A DNA stretch of 64,000 bases from Sanguinoderma infundibulare (GCA_032821775.1 JAVLRN010000003.1:1302001-1366000), one strand, 5' to 3'. Numbered from the stretch's first letter, positions 25,470 to 37,264 are shown. Numbers and translations are program-made. The notes: generated by a model not told the origin, from the letters alone.

Positions 25470-26224
25470 CGGATGAGGAGAAGAAGCAAGTGAAACGGCC
25501 TCTGACACCGTCGCACTCCAGCAACCTCCAAGCCAGCGACAGCAAAATCCCAAAGGCCACGTGCAGCACTTGGGAAAAAGGCGCCCGCATGCCGCCACTC
25601 CTCGGTTGGTAGAGAGCAAGGAAATGTCTGGCAATCTTGCCTCACTGACTACTGCATGCTATTAAACCTCAGCGGTTGTGGTCCTCTAACGTTGCATACC
25701 AGGTACGGCCATGGTCCTGAGGTCGACCGGTGAGGAGCAAGGCGGTCCCTCTGGAATATATGTCTGGAATGATCCTGATTACCGACACCCAAGGGGCACT
25801 GCAGTATTCGCCATCCTTCGCTCAAGGCCCTTGGTAGATATTACCGACATTCTTTATTGCCAAACCTTGATCATCCCGCAGTGATATTTGCGGTTACGGC
25901 GGGAGCGAGTGCCCGAACCAGACCGTACAACAGACGAGGTGAGTGCTACATCGCTGCCAGTGTATGTGCTTCCGTGGTAGGTCGTTTCACTATGTCAGCT
26001 CTTCACAGCCTGACGTCCGAAATTGAATGGCACGAAACTCGCCCCCGGTCAGCCGCTTCTTCGCTTCCACTTGTCAACCACCACTCAACTACTTCATCTA
26101 CTCCGAACGTCCTCTCAGTCCCCATAACAGCTTCCTTCCGTTCCCCCACAATCTACTGCCAGTCCCTCCACCCACAGCTCTACATTTAAACCTCGACGTT
26201 CAACCTACACTTCATCTCGTCACC
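25470..26224. other. Divergent intergenic region
   Basis: 755 bases between the bL12m start and the start of the repeat-containing membrane protein. The last 150 bases are C/T-rich, ending CGTCACC before the ATG. No gene or repeat recognised. Confidence 0.5.
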
Positions 26225-28147
26225 ATGTGGTGGCTACTCATCGGCTTCTTTGCACTTCTGCAAGCCGTCGTCTTCGTCCTCAGCACCGGTCTCATCTCCG
26301 TGGGCACCACCATCGTCCATCTCGGCTTCTACCTAAACCAATTCGCGGTCGGTTCTTCTCTCGACGTTGTCGATATCTTCGTTCACGGCGAAGACATCGC
26401 GACGCATCGGATATTTATACGCCAAGCATTCACTGTCGGCGTCGTCGCTGTACTCTGCTTCTTTGCCTGCACACCGGTCCTCAACGTTGGCAGAGCCACC
26501 GTCAATGTCACTTCTTCTCTTTGGCGTGCATCACCCAGGGTCCCCTCCATGGTTGCTAGAGTCCTCCCTTTGGCGGCCGATGGAGCTCGGATCATGGCTT
26601 CCGGTGTCAAGGTACGCACACATGGCCGTGTTGTGCCCGTGTCTTCCTAACACCTGTGTCTGTAGCTCCTCTCAACCATGGTATATGGCGAGGACCTTCC
26701 TTCGAAGGTTCTCTCTCTCGATTGTGAAGTTCCATTGGAGGTCTCTACTAATGAAACCCCCGCGGAACCGGAAGCCGCGAACCCTCCTTGTCTTGCCTTG
26801 GTCCGTTACATCCCATCCTTCTCATCCCATGCTGTCAAACCCGGCGTCGACATCCTCGCTCCGACGGTTTGTGAAGAATCCACCTCGGCCGGTGTCGTTT
26901 ACAACTTTACTTCTCCTCAGATAGTCTCTTACGGCGGGGACCGTCCTTCCAAGGTCCGTTCTGTCGGCTACGATCGTCCTCTGGAGATCTCTGCTGGTGC
27001 CATGATGAAGGAACTGGAGGCCGAGTCCCCCTGCCTGGCCTTGGTCGTCTATGTTCCGCCTATCTCGTCTCTGTTGACCCGTCCTTCGTGTGACTTGCCT
27101 CGTCAGGTCATCCCCTCAACTGTCCTGCAGTTCTCGAACGCACTCTGGGACTTCCTCACTCGCCGTGCCGCCCCTTGTCTTATACCCCAGTCGCTGACGA
27201 CCGCTTCACTTGGCATCATCTACATCAACGTCTCGAGCTTTCTCAACGTTCCTCAAGTCACCGCCCACGACTGCATCGTCTCCGCTAGCGCCGACCTTGA
27301 AGAGCCTGAGCCTATAATCGTGCCGCACTCTCTATCGTGCCCCATTCTTCCCAGCGCTACCGAACGATCCGGCGAATCTTGGGTTGTCCGCACAAGCCTT
27401 TCCCTGCCATCGTCCACCCTGACGGGCTTCAGTGCACACGCGGGTTCAACTCGCGCTGTCTGCTGGGCCGTCAGCGACAGCGCCGTGCTTGAAGACGCTG
27501 CGCCTGTGGCCATGCCGAAGTGTCAGTCTTCCCCTAGTATCCTCAGCGCATCCGAACTACCAGGCGAGGGGATCGCAGGACCTTCCGTTGTCCCTGTCAG
27601 CCCCACATTGCCCCGATGGGCCGTATTGTTGGGTGTCAGTGCACGCGCGGGTTCGACTGGCCTCTCGTGGGCGGATGATGAAGGCGACATGACGTTCTCG
27701 AGCGCCGAAGACGTCCCGTCCGCCGCACCACCTCCGGGAGTCGACGCTAACGGCGCAGCTAACGAGCGCGAGGGCGACACATTGCCATCGTCCGTTGACT
27801 CGCCGCCGGCTGAGCCGTCTGGATCTCGCCCCAGTCCTCCCCAGCGCAAGCGCAAGAGGAACCCTTCTGCTCAGCTTTCTGGGGCGTCTGCACAACGGGC
27901 TCAGTCAAGACCCAAGAGAGCCGCACAGCCCAGGCCATCTGGCTCGGGTGCCTCTCCGTCAACGGCGAACGCCAATCCTTCGAGCTCGGCCGCGGTCGAG
28001 GATGGCACGGGGAAGAAGAAGAAGACGCGCCGCGGCCACAGAGGCGGCAAGAGGTTGACTGGTAATGAGAGAAAGCAGAAGAAGTTGAGGCAAGCTGCGG
28101 AGGCTATGGCGGCTGCTGAGGCGGAGGAAGCAGCGCTGGCAGCTTGA
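26225..28147 (+). CDS. Hypothetical membrane protein with internal repeats and basic tail
   Basis: I do not recognise a family. Two exons, 26225-26611 and 26666-28147, join in phase (ASGVK-LLSTMVYGED) to give 622 residues. The start (MWWLLIGFFALLQAVVFVLS) is a hydrophobic segment that could be a signal anchor. A second hydrophobic helix (FTVGVVAVLCFFACTPVLNV) lies near residue 70. The following ~400 residues contain a repeated unit: LPSKVLSLDCEVPLEVS versus RPSKVRSVGYDRPLEIS, each followed by a CLALV..Y(I/V)P motif. A second pair shares the motif SAxAGST. The C terminus is Ser/Pro/Ala-rich with a basic stretch (KKKKTRRGHRGGKRLTGNER) and an Ala/Glu helix. It may be lineage-restricted. Function unknown. 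Confidence 0.7.
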
Positions 28148-28570
28148 GCAATGAGAGTCGTAATCGAACTTTGAGCCCCGAGTATTTAGCAGGGATTGTC
28201 GGATTTCCGGGCCCGCCATGCACTTTATCTGTGAGACTCGATTTACATGACCAATTTATCGACTTGAGTTCCTGATTACTTGTGTTCGCAATGCTCCAAA
28301 GCCTCACGGAAACTGTGGGTCGCCGAAAGGCGCACAGAACGGCGCGAGATGAAGGCGGTTGACACCGGCATTGTCCCCAATTCTCGGCTAAGTATAACAT
28401 AGATACGGAAAGGTCGGGTAGTGTGAGGCTTGGAGTCGATTGACCTTGGGACCAGGATCTGTCCACAGTGAGCCGTTCCGCGCAAAAGTCCCACCAGGAA
28501 CTCGATAAGCAAGGTGGTGGGTTCTCACCATGGGATGTACTATGAACGCTTTCTGCCTCACTTCGACAAC
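28148..28570. other. Intergenic region upstream of the 2OG oxygenase
   Basis: About 420 bases between two plus-strand genes. An open frame starting GTG at 28514 runs into the oxygenase, but the ATG at 28571 fits the family better. No other feature seen. Confidence 0.5.
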
Positions 28571-30044
28571 ATGCCCGGGCTGATGAGTTTTCCCCAATTT
28601 CCAGAGGACGTCCCTACCCATCCTCTCCTCGTGGTCGACTACGAGCTAGTCAGAACAGGAAATGAAGAAGAGACTGACAAGCTCTGGAAGGCCGCGACAG
28701 AACTCGGGTTCTGGTAGTGCGTCCAATTCATCCTGCGCGTTTCTGGTCGCACTTATGACCGACTCCAAACCGCATTTAGTCTGAAGAACCACGGCGTGGA
28801 CGACGAGGTCGACCAGATGTTCGAGATGGGCCGGGAGACGATCGCACTCCCCCTCGAGGAGAAGCTCAAGTTCGAGCAAGGAGAGCAAGGGGTGTCCTTC
28901 GGGTGAGGGTCCTCTCAGCTCCTCCAAGTCCGCGATATGTGGCACTAAACTTTGGCACTCGCTTTATGCGCTCTTGACAAGGTACAAGGCAGCAGGCGTG
29001 CAGTTCATGGACGACGGCGGCACCCGTGACGTGACCGAATTCGTGAACATAGCCAAGGACGACGCCCTCGCCTGGCCCACGCCCGCGCGTCGCACGTATC
29101 CGTCCGCGGTCGACGCCAGGATGGAGTCGACGATCAAGCCGTTCGTCCAGAAGTCGCTCGCGATCAATGACTTCCTCATCGACGTCCTCAACGACAAGCT
29201 CGGGCTGCCGACAGGCACCCTAGCGGGCTTGCATAGGCCCGAGGTCCATAGCGGATGCACGGCGCGGGTCATTCGAGCGCCCCCGCATGTGGGGCCTGAG
29301 GAGAAACTGTTCTTGTCTGCGCACACGGATTTCGGGTCATTGGTGGGTGCATGCGTCGTGGAAAACGAGATGGAGCACTTACGAGACCTCGCAACCAGTC
29401 GTTCCTCCACAATCGTCTCGGGGGCCTCCAGGTGCTTCCGCCAGGTTTGGACCGCTGGCTCTACGTCAAGGTGGGTGTGCATAGACCAACCTGCACGACT
29501 CTACCCCGATGCGTTCCGCCGCCTTACCTTCCCCTTGCAGCCTCTGCCAGGGCACGCGATCTGCAACATTGGCGACGCTCTGAACATCTTCAGCGGTGGC
29601 ATCCTCCGCTCCAACATTCACCGCGTCGTGTGCGTTTGCCCTCCTTCCTTCACTCGACGCCCGCTGATGATCAGTTGCGAACGCAGACCGCCGCCGAAAG
29701 ACCAAGCCCAGTACGAGCGTTGGTCGCTCGTCTTCTTCACGCGGCCGAATGACACGGTAACGCTCCACCACCTGTCGGATCGGAGCGCGAAGATTGCTGC
29801 CGCCGTCGCGAGGGCACCGTCAGGGAAGTACGAGCCAGGGGTCACGGCGGAGGAATGGTTGATGCGTAGGATTCGCGCGCAGAGAGCGACGCGGTTCAAG
29901 GTTTGTCCACTCGGTACGCTCGTCTGTTGTCTGGGGTCGGTTTGACTGAGGTTGTCGCGCCGCGTGGCGCACCAGGGCCCAGAGAGCTGGAAGGACAGAA
30001 GGGGGACCGAAGACACGCCGATCCCGGGTCAAGGCTACATTTGA
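28571..30044 (+). CDS. 2-oxoglutarate/Fe(II)-dependent dioxygenase
   Basis: Isopenicillin-N-synthase/clavaminate-like oxygenase family. The ATG at 28571 (MPGLMSFPQFPEDVPTHPLL) leads to an N-terminal DIOX_N domain (VDYELVRTGNEEETDKLWKA, then TELGFWYLKNHGVDDEVDQM across an intron after 28716). The core has SAHTDFGSLSFLHNRLGGLQ, holding the HxD iron ligands. The distal histidine is in SGGILRSNIHRVV and the 2-oxoglutarate-binding arginine is probably in YERWSLVFFTRP. The last intron precedes GPESWKDRRGTEDTPIPGQG and the stop at 30042-30044. About 345 residues, the usual size. Relatives act in gibberellin-type and other secondary metabolism, but the neighbours form no cluster, so no substrate can be named. 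Confidence 0.88.
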
Positions 30045-30384
30045 GGCCTTGAGGTTTGCTTTGAGGTTTACTATCGCACGTCGGACAGATATCGAGCGTG
30101 AAATCACTCTCGGATAGTGTCGAGAAGGAATCGGGAAAAATGCATTTGGTCCCCCAGTCTCGTAGACATACAAAGAACCAAACAATCTCAAGAAACCGGG
30201 TCATCTGCAAACAAGCGATCCAGATGGGGTGGCAATGGGAATCCAGAAAGTGTTTGTCGAAAAACGTCGATTGCGTCTCGGGAAGGAGGCTGATGTGGGT
30301 TCGTCATCGGGTAGACTCATGATGGTAAGGCGAAGAGATCCAAGCAGTGGCCAGTCGTAAGATCACCGAGAAGAGGCCGTAACG
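30045..30384. other. Convergent intergenic region
   Basis: 340 bases between the oxygenase stop and the stop of the minus-strand membrane protein. Contains two near-identical TTTGAGG(C/T) words but no longer repeat and no gene. Confidence 0.5.
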
Positions 30385-31494
30385 TCAAAGGTGGCTGTCG
30401 CTCAAGATGAGGGTTCCTAGGTCCCCCTCCTCGCCGTCGTATCCAAGCTCGGCGTCACCGGGATCGCCAGAGCCCGTCGTGGAGTGCCAGCCGATGGCAT
30501 CGCGCTTGCTCGACGAGGAAAGCGTGTTGAGGAACGCCGCGTCCTGCTTGCTGTCGATCGCGACACTCCCTAGGTCGACTTCGTACACGGTCTCGGCGTC
30601 CGAGGAATACGAGCTGCCGTGCTTGGTGGAGACGCTAGCGACGGAGTTGGACGGGGAGCAGGGTGTCTTGGACGAGTAGTTGTCCACCGCGATGTCCCGC
30701 TTCGTTGTGGACGGGTCGACCGCCGGTCGGCAGATAGTACGCGAGGAGAGGGAGCTCAGGTAACTGGAGGACGAGAGGGAGCCAGGGAAGTAGGCGGTCT
30801 CTGGTTTCGGGAGGCCTGCGACGTCCACCTCGAGAGGTCGGTCCTCCGTCGGGACCGTGGTAGTCCAGACAGAGATGTTGTTCCTAGCGATGCGGGAGGA
30901 AATCGACCCCATGGTGGAGAACCATTCCGAGAAATTGAGGACGGAACGACGAGGACCGGGGTTCATCACGGCGGCGACGATTGCAGCGTCGACCTCGTCA
31001 AGAGTGGCCGAAGGGTTGCGGGCCAAGGCGACCCACGGTTCCTTCATCATGGCCGCCCTGGCTTTCTTGGCTTGACGAGCACAGCGGGGAGGGAGGACAG
31101 GGTACTCCTCGTCCTCATCGGTGTGGGTGGCGGACTTCTGCGTCGGCCTCTCGACGGCCTTGTCGGCCAAAGAGTCCGGAGCATCCACGACGGACAGCGG
31201 GAGCTCCAAATGGCAAGCCTTGGAAGAAGTCGGGGAAGAAATGAAGACGTCGTGGATCTGGTCTTCTGAAGCCTCGGCAGGGTACGAAACGGGGACCTGG
31301 GCTTCGAGCTGGGTGGTGCACTCCGTGCGGTTGCGACAACGGTAGATGAGAACGACTCCAGTGGCGAGAACCACGATAGAGAGGAGTATCGAGAAACAGA
31401 TAAGTGTAAGAACCTGCGGCGACACTGGCATTGAGCCAACGGCAGCTGGGCCGGAGAGAGACTTGATCGGAGCCTGAACGGAGTAAGGTGCCAT
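30385..31494 (-). CDS. Single-pass membrane protein, Ser-rich (hypothetical)
   Basis: An uninterrupted 369-residue frame starting at the ATG in GGCACCATGGCACC. A short luminal or extracellular N terminus (MAPYSVQAPIKSLSG..) is followed at about residues 28-50 by one strong membrane helix (VLTLICFSILLSIVVLATGV) and a basic/Cys flank (YRCRNRTEC). The tail of about 310 residues is Ser/Thr/Asp-rich with a predicted-disordered pattern. This type III layout is common among poorly characterised basidiomycete surface proteins. No family recognised; lack of introns is unusual here. Confidence 0.65.
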   Translation of the reverse strand: MAPYSVQAPIKSLSGPAAVGSMPVSPQVLTLICFSILLSIVVLATGVVLIYRCRNRTECTTQLEAQVPVSYPAEASEDQIHDVFISSPTSSKACHLELPLSVVDAPDSLADKAVERPTQKSATHTDEDEEYPVLPPRCARQAKKARAAMMKEPWVALARNPSATLDEVDAAIVAAVMNPGPRRSVLNFSEWFSTMGSISSRIARNNISVWTTTVPTEDRPLEVDVAGLPKPETAYFPGSLSSSSYLSSLSSRTICRPAVDPSTTKRDIAVDNYSSKTPCSPSNSVASVSTKHGSSYSSDAETVYEVDLGSVAIDSKQDAAFLNTLSSSSKRDAIGWHSTTGSGDPGDAELGYDGEEGDLGTLILSDSHL

Positions 31495-32084
31495 GGTGCA
31501 GTCAAGTGAGTGGTCTCTACCGCTGACTGAAGAGGCGACGAAAGGGGGAAGGAGGGAGGGAGGGAGGGAGAGAGGGAAGATTGAAGAGGAAGACGAACCT
31601 GTAGAAAGACGAGAGGCAGCTCGTCGATGGTTTAAATACGAAGGATTGAGCAGAGGCTGACCGTCAGCCTCAATCTAAATTCCAAATTTTTGGTCATGCC
31701 GGACACATGCGAGCGAAGAGAGGCTGACCTCGAGGTACGGGGTGCCAATCCCATTCTCTTGAGGTCCTGATGGCTGTCCTGAATCCTGATGAGGTCGCTT
31801 GAATGTCCAATGAGTGCCAGACAGAACCGAAAAGAGTTCCCTAGCCCTATGTGTTGAGAAGCTTGATCACGGACAGCAGAAGGAGGTGTAAATTCGTGTC
31901 TCGAGGGTGATCCAAAACAGCGAGTCCGAGACGGGAGACGAGGAAGAGGATCATGGCGCTCATTGGAACGCTTCGAGGTGTGCATTCACCAGGCATTCAC
32001 CGGTGACCTGTCATGGACAAAGGACATCGCAGACCTCGACAAGAACGCATACGTTCAAAGTTTACACGTCGACAGCCGCTTCGA
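31495..32084. other. Intergenic region with (GGGA)n tract
   Basis: Promoter side of the single-pass membrane gene and 3' side of the Shg1-like gene. A purine tract at 31543-31577 contains at least four GGG runs one base apart, so it is CCCT-rich on the coding strand of the gene starting at 31494. No gene seen. Confidence 0.6.
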
Positions 32085-32845
32085 TCAATCGCTACTATAT
32101 TCCTCGATGTCCATATCCATGCTTTCCTCGCTACCCTCGCTATCACTATCCCCATTGTCGGCCGGACGTTGACCAGCACTACCGACCCCGTCTGTCTTCC
32201 ACGACGCAGCAGACCCGCTCTGCACCGTTGTTTGGAACGTACCATTGACATTAACGGTCCCATCGAGCGCTGCAGCACGAGGTGTCATCAAATGGCCCTC
32301 CGGGGCAACAACAGGGAGTGTCCTCACTTTTCCCGGCTGCCTTCCGGTCCTCTTGCAATAGCTTGCGCATGGTATTCCTCAGTCCGGCAACGAACGATGG
32401 GTCGTCGAGTAGTGGACCGTCTTTCACGGCACGGTCCACGAGAGGATATCTACAAAGCACCCTCCTTAGCCACTCGCCGAGAAAGCATTCGAAGACCAAA
32501 CTCGCCTGTCCAATTCTTGCATGACCTCTCTGACTACATTGGCCTCTGGCATATACTGGAGCTTTGGGTCTGACGCAAGCTTTTCCTTCGCGAGATCATC
32601 CACGCGAGAAAGGAGTGCGGCCATGGCATCCTACGAAGAAAAACTTGAGGGAACGCACCGTCGAGATGGGATAAGCGGCACCCACACTCTGCCTAAATTC
32701 CTTCAAGAGTTCCTTCCTGAGACGATCATATTGCCCGGACTTCTTGAACCTGTGGTCGAAAGTCGGTCACAAGGTCCTCCACAAAGGGCCTCCAACATCT
32801 GTGACCTCACTCTTCAACGAACTCCGTCGGATTCTTGATAGACAT
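32085..32845 (-). CDS. SHG1: Shg1-like subunit of the COMPASS H3K4 methyltransferase
   Basis: Shg1/BOD1-family proteins are small subunits of the Set1/COMPASS complex. I read six exons: 32811-32845, 32686-32749, 32506-32630, 32328-32449, 32243-32269 and 32085-32191. They sum to 159 residues. The spliced product begins MSIKNPTEFVEEFKKSGQYD followed by RLRKELLKEFRQS. Then come SRVDDLAKEKLASDPKLQYM, YPLVDRAVKDGPLLDDPSFV and LRNTMRKLLQEDRKA, the expected helical layout, and an acidic Asp/Glu/Ser tail. The third intron must use a GC donor (GACAG|GCGAGT..GTAG) to keep frame. No single exon is long enough to stand out, so the gene is easily missed. It is divergent from HEM12. Confidence 0.75.
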
Positions 32846-33171
32846 GCGCAGGCAGAAGGAACAGGCTATGATACAAGATGCAAAGAAAGATCCAAGACGT
32901 CCGTGAGAAGAGACAGGCCAACAGTTGAAAAGAGGTGAGAGCAAGAAGCAAGTCGCCGTCCCACTGGCACAAGAGACTGCGCTCGCAGACGCGGGCACGA
33001 CGCTCCCGGTACTCTCGCTCTCAGCACCAAGCACCATTCTCCCATCCACGTCCTCTTCGGCAGCGGACACGTACACGTCGTTCCCGAGCGCGCACCTGGG
33101 CCTACTTCAAGGGCGAACGTCGTGCGGCAGCATCGCTATTCACCCTCATCGCACTACCGACGCTGGGACCT
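32846..33171. other. Divergent promoter region SHG1-like / HEM12
   Basis: 326 bases between two start codons. No TATA box is evident. Nothing else recognised. Confidence 0.5.
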
Positions 33172-34450
33172 ATGGCAAACTTCCCTCCGCTGAAAAACGA
33201 CCTAATCCTGCGCGCCGCGCGAGGTGCGTCCTCAGTTCCTGTCCCGGGAGCGCGTCTGAGACGCGATGGTGAACAGGGGAGGAGACCGAGCGCGCCCCAG
33301 TATGGGTTATGCGACAAGCAGGAAGGTATCTCCCTGGTGCGTTACGGCATACCCTCTCTCCCGCAACCCATCGCTGACCGTCATCCCTTCATCCCTTCGG
33401 GCAGAGTTCCTCGCAGTACGCGCCGAGCACGACTTCTTCGACATCTGCCGCACGCCCGAGCTCGCCAAGGAGGTCACGCTGCAGCCCATCCGCCGGTACG
33501 CCGGCCTGCTCGACGCCGCGATCATCTTCTCCGACATCCTCGTCGTCCCCCAGGCGATGGGCATGGAGGTGCTCATGCAGCCCGGCCCGCACTTCCCCGC
33601 CCCGCTCATCACGCCCGCGGATGTCGCGCGGCTCAGGAAGGTCGTCGACGTCGACAAGGAGCTCGGGTACGTCTACGACGCGATCGCGCAGACGCGGCAC
33701 GCCCTGGGCGGCGCGGTGCCGCTCATCGGCTTCTGCGGCGCGCCCTGGACGCTGTTCTCGTACATGATCGAGGGCGGGGGCTCCAAGTCGTTCCAGAAGT
33801 GCAAGTCGTGGCTGTTCAAGTACCCCGAGGAGTCCAAGGCGCTCTTGAACCGGATCGCCGACGTCTGTGTCGACTTTCTTGTCGGGCAGGTCAAGGCTGG
33901 TGCCCAGGTATGTCTGTGCTGTTCCCTCTATGCTCTAAAGCAGGCCAACCCAGACGCGAACGAACTCTCGCCCCCGTAGCTCGTCCAGGTCTTCGACTCG
34001 TGGGCAGGCGAACTCACCCCCCATCATTTTGAGGAGTTCTCCCTCCCGTCCCTCCAGCACATCTCTTCCGCCGTGCGCGCGAAGCTTGCAACCGAGAACA
34101 TCCCGGCGGTGCCCATGGTCCTCTTCCCGAAGGGCGCGAACTCGCAGATCGCCCTGCTTGCGGATCACGCGGGCTACGACGTCATCGGCATCGACTGGTG
34201 CATCGACCCCGTGGACGCGCGACGGGCAGTAGGCGACAAGGTCGCGCTCCAGGGCAACCTGGATCCGAATGTGTTGTACGGCGGCAAGGACGCGATCGAG
34301 CGTGAGGTGAAGCGGATGGCTGAGAGGTTCAAGGGTGGGAACAAGCCCAAGGCGTGGATCGCGAACTTGGGACATGGTATTACGCCCGGGGTGGACCCGG
34401 AGGATATGCGCTGGTTCTTAGAGTGCGTGCACAAGTACTCTGCAGCGTAG
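33172..34450 (+). CDS. HEM12: Uroporphyrinogen decarboxylase (Hem12)
   Basis: Cytosolic enzyme of haem biosynthesis that removes four carboxyl groups from uroporphyrinogen III to give coproporphyrinogen III. Exons 33172-33223, 33277-33336, 33405-33907 and 33980-34450 sum to 361 residues, the normal length. Exon 2 supplies ERAPVWVMRQAGRYLPEF across its junction, carrying the family signature and substrate-binding arginines. Other landmarks are FSDILVVPQAMGMEV with the catalytic aspartate, PLIGFCGAPWTLFSYMIEGG, and LQGNLDPNVLYG. The C terminus has NLGHGITPGVDPEDMRWFLE. The ATG at 33172 opens MANFPPLKNDLILRAARG, as expected. Confidence 0.96.
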
Positions 34451-35019
34451 AAGTAGGATATCTTCGGAAGGAGAGAGGACAATGCATCGGGAGAGCAGTG
34501 CTGAAACATTGTTGTACTAATACTAGACATACTCTCTTGGTGGTGTCTGCCTTCGCCCCATTGTGAAACATGAATGCGTATATGCATTGCAAAACGGGAC
34601 GTGGTATGATGTACAAAGTGCGATGAACCGTAGATGCCCACAGCTATAGACAAGTCCTCCTAAATCAGGTTAAATCAACTCGTGAAAACATGACAGCGAC
34701 CATGCGACGTGCGGTGAGTGATTGCGATGAGCGGGCATGAGGCAGAAGACACGATGAGGGGAGGGGAGTGGAAACGATGTGCAAGGAACGATGATGACGA
34801 TGGGTACGACGATAACGACGGGGTGAGGCCGATGTATACAATGACAGCGATAAATATTCACAGATGAAACGAATGTGGATGTTGCGTGATATGAACAAAA
34901 TCGATATCCAGATCATGATGAGATAGCTCAGAGATGAACACCGAGAGAAAGAGTGGGGGAAGGAGGGGAGGAGCGGGGGACGCTCGAAGCCTGTTCGAAG
35001 CGCATCGCCGTGCGAAAGA
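34451..35019. other. Convergent intergenic region HEM12 / CDC14
   Basis: About 570 bases of presumed 3' UTR sequence, with low-complexity purine words (GATGAGG, GAGGGGAGTGG). No gene seen. Confidence 0.5.
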
Positions 35020-37264
35020 CTACGCGACGACGTCTGCGGCGCTGAAGCTACTTCGTCTCCGCCGGACGCTACGCAAGTTGGGTCGTTCTGACTTGGATGC
35101 GGGGTTGACGACCGAGGAGGCGTTGTTGGCGACCCAAGTGCCCGCCGCCTTGACCACAGCTGCAGCGGCCGCCGACGACTCTTGGACAGAGCCCGTCGAA
35201 TTGTGATGCCCGCGCTTGGCGACGAGGGTGGGAAGCCGCGAGGGCGTCGGGGAACCAGGTTGTCTCGGCCGCAATGGGCGAGTCGTGTTCGTCGCCGATG
35301 GCAGTGGAGCGTCCTTCACCGCATTCGCGGTGCCACGAGCAGAGGTATCCTTCGCGAGTCGGGGAATCTTGTTCGGTAATTGTCCGTTCGCCTTCGTAGT
35401 TTTGTTCGCGCCAAGGACGGTGCTGACCTTCTTCGCAGCCACGGTCGCCGCCGAGCGAGTGACACGGACTGGTCGCTGCTCCGAAGCGGGAACACGCTGG
35501 GAAGCGGTCCGCGCGGACGCCGGCTTCACTTTCGTTCTTCGTACGGGAGGTGCTGCGCCGAGTGAGGGGAGTATGTCGGCTTCCTCTTCTGCGTCGGAAT
35601 CCGAGGCTACTCGCTTTGCAGCAGGAGTCTTTCGAGGCTGACCGGGAGGAGCGATGGCATGAGCCCTTGCAGCAGCTGCGGCAACGTGCTTGCTCGGGGT
35701 GACGGGTGGCATGGGTGCGGCAGAAGAGGTCGTCGAGGTCATCACCACCGTTGTAGTCGTCGTCTCCGTGAAGACGTCCATCTCATCCTCGGTTTCGTTA
35801 GGTGGCGTGACGGGGGCCATGAGCTTGTTCGCGGCAAGGGCGGCTGTTTGTTGCAGCTTGCGCATCTCGTCGACCGCCGCCCACTTGGTCCATTCTAGTT
35901 GCTTGAGATACATGTACTGTTGCTGCGGGCCGACAACACTGCCAGGGCGCACGATACGCATGAAAGCTATCGCCTCCGAGGCCGTGAAGCCGTACTTCCA
36001 GATGAGATATGCTCCGATGAGCGTACCCGTGCGTCCTAGACCGGCTTTGCACTGCATAAAGGAGGGTATGTCAATCGCACAGGGATCCTTTCGTCATTCA
36101 ACTTACGTGTACGGCAACGACGCCGCCATTTTCGATGACCTCGTCTGCCATGTCGATGAATTTGCGAACAATCTCATCAGTGGGGTTCGTGCCGTCGTCA
36201 AAGTATAGTTCAAGATGGTTGATGCCACGGTCTTTGAAAACCTGGGCGTCGTATAGTGGGTTGTTGAGTCGCACGACAAGTTTGACCGCCTGTCGTTCGA
36301 AGTAATCCAAGCAGTTCTGGAAAGGGGTAGGCAACTTTCGCTGCAAGGCGACGGCCTTTGTGGGTGACACGGGGGACACAGCTTGGTTCTCCTGCTCCCG
36401 CTTCTCCTTCTCCTTCTTGATCCATACGGGGTCGACAGGCGAGGCGAAAGCGATGAAGTTGGGAGTTAACCAGTTCCAGTCACCGTTCTCGACCTTCTCG
36501 TAATACTCGTAGTCCTCGATGTCGAACTCGTTCATGTCACAGAGACCATTCTGCATTGCCTTGTAGATACCCCAGAGACAGTCCTGTATGTTGAGATTGA
36601 AATCTGAGCGTCCGCGGCCGGCATCTCTGAAGGGCATGAATTCGGTCTCTGCGATAGGATGGAAGGCCTCCCATGGGGGTCGTTGTTGAACGATCATCTA
36701 GAGCAGGTCAGGCGTCAGTCGACCAGTGACTGCGGTGGGCGATACTTACCACATAGAGCGCCATGAGCAACGCTGCGTTGGCCTTCTTCCGTGGATCGGT
36801 GGAGGAGTAGAGGACGATGCGGTATGACATGATCGCCGGATCCTAGTAGCACGCCGGTCGCGTGAAGACATGGGGATAGGATGAAAGCACAGGACGTACC
36901 CCCAGGATCTCATGAATCAAAATGCAAGCTTTGTAGACCATGGCCAGGTTCAACGGGCCCCAATCCTGAAAGAAGGACAGATAGAGGAGTTGGTCGTCGA
37001 TGGTGAAGTACCAATACTTGGCGTCATCTTCGGGCGTGGTGGAGGAGGAACCTCTGGGGACGCCGCGGACCTCTGGGAGGTTTGCGGGGTCTTTCGCGAG
37101 CTCATTGAGTGCATCCGGTCTTGGTGGAGGATGCGGGAAAGATGTAAAATACAACCTGGATGTTAACCACGAGAGTGAGTTCGACGGAGGCGATTGGAAC
37201 GCGTGGGAGCGGAGTAGACTGACCTGCCACCGAAGTGGCAAAGAGGCTCGCAAGGGAGAGGCAT
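35020..37264 (-). CDS. CDC14: Cdc14-type dual-specificity phosphatase
   Basis: Cdc14 reverses CDK phosphorylation at mitotic exit and cytokinesis. The first exon 37224-37264 ([13 protein letters not shown]) splices to [12 protein letters not shown]. Next come the N-terminal DSP-like domain ([20 protein letters not shown], then [20 protein letters not shown]) and the segment [20 protein letters not shown], as in Cdc14. The catalytic P-loop [10 protein letters not shown] is split by an intron between His and Cys. It is followed by [20 protein letters not shown] and [20 protein letters not shown]. The last ~270 residues are a basic, Ser/Ala/Pro-rich regulatory tail. Start choice is moderately sure because the same frame stays open upstream. 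It is head-to-head with the MBP1-like gene. Confidence 0.92.

Noticed and set aside
32935..34032. 365-residue Arg-rich plus-strand frame
   Set aside because: Out-of-frame shadow of HEM12, which accounts for the region with 361 well-placed residues.
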